Positions 55,602-64,000 of a stretch of 64,000 bases of DNA are shown here, in pieces (positions within the stretch are counted from its first letter, which is position 1; the number at the start of each line of letters is the position of its first letter). This DNA is from Cordia subcordata (lineage: Eukaryota > Streptophyta > Magnoliopsida > Boraginales > Cordiaceae). The notes below the pieces were generated by a model. It was not told the DNA's origin and made no database searches. It saw nothing but the letters and a program-made list of their open reading frames with translations. The position numbers and the translations under genes were made by a program. Location: positions 62,001 through 126,000 of the forward strand of contig JAPTOF010000032.1 in NCBI GenBank assembly GCA_028554755.1, in the 5' to 3' direction.

Positions 55602-55813
55602 TTAGAGTAAAATATATTTACTATTGAATGGCACAAATTGCCAGATAATCAATGAAGCATAGACGATAAATGGAAAGGGATCATGCAATAAATGATATGG
55701 CCAAGAATGAACAATGAAAACCCCTTCCAAAACGTCCCACCCTAAAATGTCAAATATGGATATGTGCTCATAGGTAGTAAAGACCATGCAACAATGCAAA
55801 CGCTCATGCCCCA
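55602..55813 (-). pseudogene. Gyp-D Gag-like gene, C-terminal fragment
   Basis: The minus strand reads GHERLHCCMVFTTYEHISIF, then DILGWDVLEGV...LLHDPFPFIVYASLIIWQFVPFNSKYILL, stop at 55602. This is the C-terminal end of the Gyp-B Gag-like protein with an open frame. Cut at 55813 by the Gyp-E LTR. Confidence 0.8.
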
Positions 55814-57888
55814 TGATGTGTTGGTTTTGTGTGCGTTTACGTGTTGCATGTATATACTTTTTTTGACGTGTTTTGAGCTTTATTTGGTGTATTATTATAG
55901 CATTTAGGTCATACTTATGCATATTAAAGTTTACATGTTCATAGTTGTGATTAGAACTTAAATGCCATATTAATGCATTTCTATTGCTTATTTTAAGTGA
56001 GATTGGGAGAGATGATTCAAGATTGATTGATGATATTTGGAATGTGGATTAACGCCAAAGGTGTTTGGAACTTAAACAAGGCTTGGAAGATGTATTTGGA
56101 AGTTGTTGAACAAAGAAAGGAGCGACCAAGGTGAAACTAAGTGCGATGGGTGCCAAATTCAGAGCTTGCCATCAAAGAAAGACATGGAAAATGTTTAGAC
56201 ATGTTTATAGGGTGCAAAAAATGGCTTGGTAGATCCTCAAAAGTGATACAAAGCAATAAAAGAATGATGTGTGAATTAGAGCCAAAACGAGCAAGATCTG
56301 AATATTTTACTGTGAAGACCGATTAACCTCTTGTCATGGTCGGTTGATTGGCCTAGGCCCCTAGAAAAATTAGAGAACAAGCCACTTAGGTCAGTTGACC
56401 AATCCCTAAGGCCAGTAGACTTGTCGGTCCCCCGACCCTACGTGTTAATAGCCCTATTTAAGCCTTTTTTCAGCAACGTTTTAGGGAGAACGCCCACGTT
56501 TTCACACATCCATTTTCCTAAACCCTAGATCCATCTAAGCCCACCTCATAAACATACTTCAAACCACATTTAACAGTAGGAATCAAGTTTTTAAGAGGAT
56601 CAAACACAAGGATTGGGCATAGTTCTTGGATTATAAAGTATGGCTTTGGATAGAAGGGTATCTCCCTTTTATCCTAAGTTAATTTATGTATGATTAGAGC
56701 TATGGAGGGTGATTTACTCTTGTATTATGGATGACTATCACATTATTGTTATGGGTACTTGATGGATTGAATATATATGCTTTGTGCTTAGGGTTTTAAA
56801 GGCCATTATACATACATGTCTATGTGTTTTTTGGAATACCTCAATAAAGTTGCATATGTATATTAAAGTTTATTATGCTATTAGCCATCTCTAAATCATT
56901 ATGCTAGCATGTCTATGTGTTTGTGTGGTGATTACATGAAGTGGGTATACTTATATATATGTTAATGTGTTTGTTGTGTACTTAATAGCATAAATAGCTT
57001 CTATTGCCCATATGTCTATGTGCTTAGTAGTAGAATACTCTGGAATATTCTCAAATGTCATGCCCTGGATGTGTTTGCTTTGAGCTTCAATGTCAATTTC
57101 TGCTATTGTGATGCAATTGATGATGCACAACTAGTAATTAGCCTAGGTCAAGTCCCCTACGGCTTTAAATCTAGCCAATAGATGTCGAAATAGGTTTAAT
57201 TGACCTTAGTTCATTTAGGAAGGCTAATTAGTCCACTTTAACACCTGAGGTTCATAAGGACCACGCTGTAGCTCTAAGTAGGGTGAAGCTTAGGAACGGA
57301 GTCGCATCAAGTCCCAGGGTCAGATTGGGGAACTAATTCGTTGACTAAGTGTTAAGGTTAGATCGATCTAAATCATCTAGAACCCCATTAACTGGCCCTA
57401 ATTCCTAAGTCATAAAGACCACTCCATACTTATAGGCATTGCCACCTCAGGACGAACTCACACTGAGGCTTAAGGTACAAATTAGAAGGCTAATTAGAGG
57501 TCTAGATAAGAGAACTTAATTTAATCCATCAAGCAACCATAGAAAGACGTAGAAATCACCCATTTGCATGACATAATCACCTTAGTCCTTATCATGTGTT
57601 TGACTCCTTTAGATTGCTTGATTCTCTAGTTTCACACATACATATATATATATAGTTTATTTCCTTGTTCCTAGTTTAGGTTTATCTTTCCCAAGCTCTC
57701 CTTAATCTAAAAACCCAAAAACATCGTAGGTCAGTGGCTCAATACATAGCCGTTTAGGATGTACAAAGCTTAGAACACCTCACAAGTTTGGCCAATTCGT
57801 GGATTTGACCCCGTACTCACACACATTGTACTACACATAACCTATGCGCTTGTGGGCTATTAAGGCTTGTGCTCACGAATAGCGATCA
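55814..57888 (+). repeat. Gyp-E 5' LTR
   Basis: 2075 bases, TGATGTGTTGG to ACGAATAGCGATCA. Its 3' end is the reverse complement of the Gyp-B LTR start (TGATATCGCTATTTGAGCAC). It carries a decayed GGTCGGTTGA/GGTCAGTTGACC cluster (56338-56430) just before CTATTTAAGCC (56454-56464), the TATA candidate. Confidence 0.85.
56454..56464 (+). promoter_or_regulatory. Candidate TATA box of Gyp-E 5' LTR
   Basis: CTATTTAAGCC; the 3' LTR has CTATTTAAGC at 62097-62106. It lies immediately after the palindrome-derived cluster. Confidence 0.5.
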
Positions 57889-57894
57889 AGTTCT

Positions 57895-57909
57895 TGGTGC
57901 CATTGTTGA
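57895..57909 (+). other. Gyp-E primer binding site, decayed
   Basis: TTGGTGCCATTGTTG, four changes from the tRNA-Asp-type site of Athila elements, seven bases after the LTR. Confidence 0.65.
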
Positions 57910-58065
57910 TAAGACAACTGTTGTTTGGTTTCTTTGTTTTTGTGCATCTTAGCTTGTTGCTTGTAGTTTCATCTTTGTATGTTTTCTTTATTTTGAATAG
58001 AAAAAGAAAAATGTAAAAAATTATTATTGTTAAGCATTGTGAAGATTACTTATGCTTGATTAAAT
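57910..58065 (+). other. Gyp-E short leader
   Basis: About 155 bases, similar in length to that of Gyp-B. Nothing else is recognised. Confidence 0.5.
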
Positions 58066-59971
58066 ATAAGTGACCCAAATGCTTCATGGTGGTCTTTAGT
58101 ATCCTCTTTCCCATTACCTGAACTTGTTCCAAATGCATGTCGCATTTGTGGAAGTCATGTGCATTAAACTTTCTTTTGCCCCCATGACAATTCCCAATCC
58201 AGGGCTAATGTTAACTATGACCCGTATAGTCATTCATTATCTTATGCATCTTCATTTAGAAATCATGCCTATTGGGAGGCATATTCTTGTTTCTGCAACC
58301 ATTTTGGAAGCATTCTCCTTTTTTTAGTACTTGTCCTATCTTCCATCGACGTTCCTGATTTCATACAACGCCTAATGGCCATAGCAATCATGTGCCCAAT
58401 CATGCATCCACATCTAGATATCTTGATTCTAGGTGTAATATCATGTATTTTCATATTATGGTTAAGATGACTCTTCATATTTTCCACCTCATTGATTTGA
58501 AAATTCATCTCCCGCACAAGCGTTTCCCAATCACCCTTCCTCTGAGTTTTATGGTGATGGTACTGTTCGTGTTCCCAACCAAGTTCTTTCCCATCTCAGC
58601 TTAGAAGAAATTTCTTCTTTTAGATATCCTTCATGTAACCAAAAATGTGACTGCCTCATGTACCTCCTCCGATCTAACCAAAAGCACCTAGATCGTATGA
58701 GGCAACAAGTTGATAATCAAGATGAGTACTTGAGAGGAATGGTTGAGAGTGAGTAACCCGTGGTTGGAAGTCTTGAGACCCTTAGAACGAGTTAAAGAGA
58801 TAGGAGATGAAAATGATGATGTGTTAGAGAAACAACTTAGAAAAAGAGGTCGATAGAGCAACAACATCATGTAGTGAGGATGAGGATGAGCTTGATGATA
58901 GTTTGGTTCCTGATGATTCCTTTGGATATGTGTTAAAAGAAGTAGTACCCTATGCTCTTAAGCTTCCAACGCCTTCCATTGTGTCATGTGAGCCTTTTCT
59001 TTCTTCTTATCCCATACATTCTATACATTTAAAGGTTGAGTCTCATAATCATGGCACTCATTTGCAATTTGATTTCTCATTTAGGAACTCTAGAGTACAT
59101 ATCTCCTTTAAGCACTCATGCATCTATGACTCAAAATCCTTTGAGTCCCATTGTCCCTTCTATGTATACCTATCCCTTGTGAGAAGCATGATGCTGAGAT
59201 GACACCTACTAGCGATGAATGTATAGATGGATTTGATGAGACTTTAGTTAGTGATGGTTTAGAGTCATCCATCGAGGAGAACAAGACATTAACTTTAGAG
59301 GTTTTAGATGATAAGCCTCTTAAAGTTAAGGATCATTGTGTTGAGGCAAATAGTGACTCTAAGAAGACACTTAAAGAAGAAAGTTGGTGGTCTTTTTGGA
59401 CGTTTGATGAATGATTAATGAAAATAGGGCCCATTAAGGTAGAATCCACCTCTCGTGAAAAGTTAGAACGATCTAGGCTTGATCATGTTATATCTTGTGA
59501 AGAAGAAGAGTGTAATATGTCTACTTCCCTTATCATTGCTTCTCCTTCTCCAAATGTCATTCCTACTTCCTGTTCCCATTTCGTTGAGTTTCCGACTTTG
59601 GACCTCACGTTTATGCCTTCTAGTTTAAAACACTTCCATCTAGGGTTAGATAGCACTTCTCCCATGTTGCATACATTAGACCCATACTTGACACATTAGG
59701 AGGGCATGTTTTTAGCCCTTGATTATGAGAAGAAGGCCATGGGGTGGTTAGTTAAAGAGCAAATAAGGCATGATCTTCTACATTTATGTATGACACCTTT
59801 TATACTTGCACACACACTTTCATTTAATGATTTGAGGTAGGATATTGTAAAGGGTTGCATTATGTATTCATTACCCCATTATATGATGCATGACCCTTTT
59901 CCTTTTACTATTTATGCTTGGTTAAATATCTGGCAGTTTGTGCCTTGCAATTTAAACACATATTGCTCTGA
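58066..59971 (+). pseudogene. Gyp-E Gag-like gene, decayed
   Basis: Homologous along its length to the Gyp-B gene: SDPNASWWSL and ACRICGSHVH near the start (58069-58170), then frames with KTLTLEVLDDKPLKVKDH (59285), RSRLDHVISCEEEECNMSTS (59470), LKHFHLGLDSTSPMLHTLD (59620), and the end ...DPFPFTIYAWLNIWQFVP (59890). The start codon is ATA instead of ATG, and there is an early stop at 58097 plus several frameshifts. The conserved acidic C-terminal half suggests that this part was under constraint in the family. Confidence 0.8.
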
Positions 59972-60008
59972 CATTAGCCCTTGGCTAGAGGTGTTAAATC
60001 CAATGATA

Positions 60009-60024
60009 TTAGGAGGCACCCTAG
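60009..60024 (+). other. Conserved post-gene hairpin, Gyp-E copy
   Basis: TTAGG-AGGCAC-CCTAG: the first pair becomes a T-G wobble; loop identical to Gyp-B and D. Confidence 0.6.
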
Positions 60025-61438
60025 ACATGTGTACACCTTTCTTAATTTTCTTGTCATTTACTTGGTTTTGTTTTTCTTGTTTTTACTTGTAATAAATGTT
60101 TTCTTGTTTAATTTCCTTGATTTTCAGTTTTCTTTCTGTTTGTACTCATTTTCACCCGTCCAAGTATTGATCCTCACTTCTATCATTTCCCAGTCTTCAT
60201 AAACCTTGTTTATAATAAGATGATATCAATGCGAGCTTACATGGGAATGCTACTAATAGTGTGCTTTGAGTGTTATGATCTGTTGAAAAATAGGGTTATA
60301 GTGAATTCATACATCATTGGCATCAGAGAGCTTTAAACGAACATAATGTCCTATCTATCCTTTCTCCACTTGTGCTCTTTATCTACCCTGTCCACACCAT
60401 CCTTACTTGCTTTGTGTTGCTTATTCGCTTGTTGAGTAGTATTGTTCTATTTACTTGAGGAAAAGCAAAGTTTAGGTTTAGAGGCATAGAAGTTTGGTTA
60501 TATTGATTTATGCTTTGTTAGGGTAGATTGCATTATGTACTTAAAATCATTAAAAAATTTTCAATTTTCATCAATGTTGAGTCGTTTGTCTCTTGGTTGT
60601 TGGAGTGTTGGCTTTTGTTAATGATTTAATTAATTGGTGGAGATATGGTTGTATTGTGGGAAGTGAATGGAGTGGAGGGAGAGCTGAGACTTGGAAGAGA
60701 TGCCCTTAAAAGTTATGGGGAGTAATTGCCTTTAAGAATGCACCTTGCAGCTATCCCATGGCTTGATTGAAAGAAGAGTTGAAAAAAGGGTTGTTGATAT
60801 GAGTACCCTTTCCCTGATTGGTTCTTTTTGATGTGTCTTACTCTTTCTTTTCCTTTTCTTTTTGTTATGAAATGCAAAGTGTGAAAAATCCAAAAAAATT
60901 GGAAAAAGCAAAAGTTGCAAAAAGATGAAAAAGATTGAAAACTCAAAAAAAAAAGTGAAAAAGAGAAAAAGCTAAAGGCATTAAAAAGTTTATTGAATAA
61001 GTGCTCAAGTGACACAATGTCAACTTAGCACAAGTTGCTTCTTTTTTTGTTTGTTGATTGTGAATAAGCCTCTAACATTATTTTATGGGCCATTGTATTT
61101 GTATATTCTTTCTCTCCTTATATTTGAGGCTTTTGTATGTTGGGAAGGCCATGCTAGTTGAAGAGGCAAGAAGTATCCACATCTTGCATATGGACGTTAG
61201 AATCCCAGGCTTGTGGAGGTATAATTACTTGGGAACTTCTCAGAGGAACGAGAACCCTTGTGAGTAAGGGGTGGATCCAGAAAGGTTTGGGACCCTTTAA
61301 TAAAAGGAAGAACCCCTTCATTCTCCTTAGATGCATCGTGATAGCAAATCAATCTTGTAGGCAACCTTCTTTACCAACTTTGAGATAGACTTAGGTTTTG
61401 GATTGCTTGGGGACAAGTAAGGAGAAGGTTTTGGGTAT
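60025..61438 (+). other. Gyp-E region between gene and 3' LTR
   Basis: Non-coding. The T-rich/A-rich block (60850-60975), the conserved AAGTGCTCAAGTGACACAAT (60999-61018) and the PPT AAGGAGAAGG (61419-61428) match Gyp-A, B and D. Confidence 0.7.
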
Positions 61439-62635
61439 TGATATGTTCATTTTGTGTGTGTTTATGTATTTTATGTAGATATTTGTTCTAAGGTGTTTTG
61501 AGATTTATTTGGTGTATTAGTATAGCATTTAGGTCATACTTGTGCATATTAGGGTTTTATGTTTATAGTTGAGGCTTGAACTTAAATGCTATATTAATGC
61601 TTGTTTATTTCTTGTTTTAGGTGAGATTAGAAGAGGTGATTCAAGCTTGATTGATGGTACTTGGGATGTGGATTAAAGACAAAGGTGTTTGGGACATAAA
61701 CAAGGCATGGAAGATGCATTTAAAAGTGGTTAGGCAAAGAAATGAGTGACCAAAGCAAATTTGTAGCTTGACACCAAAGAAAGACATGGACAAAGTTTGG
61801 ACATGTTTATAGGATGTAAAAGATGGCTTGGGAGGTCCCCAGAAGTGGTACAAAGCCATAAAAGAATGGTGCACAAATTGAAGTCAAAATGAGCAAGATA
61901 TGAATATTTTACTGTTAAGACCAATTGGCCTCCTATCTAAGCCGGTCATTTTATTATTAAGAACGATTGACCTTCTGTCAAGGCTAGTCGACCGGCCTAG
62001 GCCTCCGGCCAAATTAGAGAACAAGCCACTTAGGCCAATTGACCAAGGCCCAAGGCCGATCAGCTAGTTGGTCCACAGCCCTTTGCATTAACAACTCTAT
62101 TTAAGCTACTTTTTAGCAATCTTTTAAGCAAAACACCCACTATTTCACACACCCATTTCTCTAAACCCTAAATCTACCTAAACCCATCTCACACACACAC
62201 TTCTAAACATAAACACTAGAAATCAAGCATCTAAAAGGATCAAACACAAGGATTTGGCATAGCTCTTGGATTATAAAGTATGGCTTTGCATAGGAGGGTA
62301 TATTTCTTTTATCCTAAGTTAATTTATGCATGATTAGAGCTATGTAGGATGATTTACTCTTGTATTATGGATGACTATTAATTATTGTTATGGGTACTTG
62401 ATGGATTTCAGTATATATATGTTTGTGCTTAGGGTTCCAATGCCCATTTTACATACATGTCTATGTATTTGTTGAAATGCTCAATGACGTTGCATATGTA
62501 TATAGAAGTTTATTATGCTATTAACCATCTCCAAATCATTATGCTAACATGTCTATGTATTTGTATAAAGTGAATATGTTTATATACATGTGTATGTATG
62601 TATTTGCATACTTAACTGCACTTCTATTGGATACA
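61439..62635 (+). repeat. Gyp-E 3' LTR, truncated
   Basis: Starts TGATATGTTCATTTTG and matches 55814-57000. It stops at about 62635, roughly 1.2 of 2.1 kb, where an LTR in the opposite orientation begins. Confidence 0.8.
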
Positions 62636-64000
62636 TTTCAGGCGCTATTTGATCGTTTAATTTTAACTCGCAAGCATATAGATTGTTCATGGTATAGCGA
62701 ATTCGAGTGTAGATATCGTCTCTATAAGGAGGTTACCTTAGTTTGATCTCTATGTGCTTCGATGCCCAAAACTAGATATATTCATGTGTATGTATGCTTT
62801 CTTTAGTATTAAAGGGAGCTAGGGAAAAAAAGAAAATAAAACCTAATCTACGGTGAAACTATTGATGCCAAAATAAGGAGGGAAACATAACAAGGAAGAA
62901 AAAGACTTTGGGTAAGTGCGTTGCAACTAGACTCGGCTATGGCAATGGATTAGATCTCTTTATGGCTTAGGACTTTTATTACTGCTGTGTTGATTGAGGG
63001 GTCTCTTAACCGATACTAGTGGCTCAACCCATTAGCTGGGTTTACAGCTAAGGGCTAATGCCTGCTAGCCTAGGCAATCTATGCTTAGAATTTATCCTCT
63101 TGGCTAGGTTTAAAGCAAAGAACTAGCACCAAAATGCCATGTGACATTAAGGCTCGATTAACCAATACTAATATAGGTGGGGGACACCCTAGTCTAGACT
63201 AACTTATTAACTTGGCAAGAGCCGAAGACTGGCACCTAAACTCGACTAAGCATAGCATTTAACCTATTAGCTAGGTTTAAAGCTAAAGCTTACTCTAGTA
63301 AGCAAATCCATGAATTAAGCACAATCACATCACCCATATAAGTAGATTAAAACATTTGAAGCACAAATAACACATGCATATTCACTTAGGCATTTTAACA
63401 AACATATAGACATGTTTGATTTTCAATACATAGACATATTGTATCATGCCATAGATTTATGTAAATAAACATGTATTAAGAGCCAAAGATACATAAAAAT
63501 CTCTTATTCAAAGCCTTAATCTAATATACGACAATAAATACCCAAAGATTTAGCCTAATCTAGTAACATGCTTACAAGAAATTGAAAGAGAACAAGAAGA
63601 ACTCTCCAAACTTTTGCTTCCAAATTTGTACAAATCCTTCAAATATTTGTTAAATGCTTCAATCCTAGCTTCGTATTGGGTTTAGATGGTGGCTTTAGGT
63701 GTTTGGAAAAGTGGGTAAAAGGTTAAGGCTTTATTAAGGTTTTGAAAATTGACTTCTTCCCCTAAAAATGACCTAAAACAGGCTATTTGTAGACTCTTCA
63801 GTGGCAGTACTAGGGGACCTTACCAACTAGCCGGTAATAATAGGTTCGCTTGACCGGTTCAGACTTTTACTCTCGGGATTTATCGATTGACCCTACTAAT
63901 TAGTCAGCTTGTTCTTCGGCCTTAGCCAGTAGCTCTATTTGATGTTTAATCTTCAATATTTATTCTTCTGGCCTTCAACATTTAGCTTGTTTCTTCCTCA
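62636..64000 (-). repeat. Gyp-G LTR, running off the window
   Basis: Matches the plus-strand reading of the Gyp-B LTR from CGCTATTTGA (compare 36853), through GGAGGTTACCTTAGTTTGAT, the AGCTAGGTTTAAAGC repeats (63100-63290) and CATGTTTGATTTTCAATACA (63411), to a weak palindrome-type cluster (63800-63925). Orientation is opposite to Gyp-E. The rest is outside the window. Confidence 0.8.

Noticed and set aside
1..64000. CRISPR array, rRNA genes or bacterial operon
   Set aside because: No spaced identical direct repeats of CRISPR type, no rRNA-like conserved stretch and no bacterial gene layout. The only close regular repeats are LTR minisatellites and leader modules.

Overview
This is a plant nuclear window made almost entirely of transposable elements. 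It is AT-rich and contains no host gene that I can support. The evidence is degenerate Ty1/Copia polyproteins in the order GAG-PR-IN-RT-RH, LTRs of 1.5-2 kb starting TG and ending CA, primer binding sites matching plant initiator tRNA-Met or tRNA-Asp, target-site duplications (TSDs) of 5 bp, and MITEs. A dicot, perhaps woody, is plausible, but the species cannot be told from the sequence.

I use local names. Cop1 to Cop6 are Copia copies and Gyp-A to Gyp-G are copies of an Athila-like Ty3/Gypsy family. From the left: Cop1 (1-6687, minus, 3' side outside the window) sits in the LTR of Gyp-A (6688-9185, which keeps an integrase tail). Then come Cop4 (9186-12118, minus, 3' LTR plus RT/RH), a Gypsy gag scrap and LTR fragment (Gyp-F, 12121-13330), a MITE (13543-13766), the leader, PBS and LTR of Cop5 (13770-18238, minus) containing a solo LTR with TSD ACTTG, and the 5' end of Cop6 (18479-21870, minus).

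From 21871 to 55813 the window is a nest. Gyp-C/D was entered by Cop2 (23668-54156, plus, TSD GCTAT). The 5' LTR of Cop2 was then entered by Cop3 (23994-33430, minus, TSD GTGGA), and the gag of Cop2 by Gyp-B (36847-43608, TSD GTCAA). Cop2 itself is rearranged into LTR - leader - gag - LTR scrap - gag-pol - LTR - partial pol - LTR. The right end is Gyp-E (55814-62635, plus), cut by another LTR, Gyp-G (62636-64000).

Pol genes are dead: stops, frameshifts and lost catalytic residues. The best preserved reading frame is in Gyp-B: about 649 codons, broken by one TGA, encoding a protein with two CCHC knuckles that I do not recognise beyond being Gag-like. Related copies lie in Gyp-D and Gyp-E.

The most interesting features are regulatory or structural: a 60-bp repeat with CCGGTCGACCGG palindromes just upstream of the Gypsy TATA, a similar motif cluster in the leader of an unrelated Copia family, a 62-bp repeat upstream of the Copia TATA present in 3, 2, 1 or 0 units, tRNA-like A-box/B-box/T-run modules lying antisense in Copia leaders, and a conserved 16-base hairpin after the Gypsy gene.
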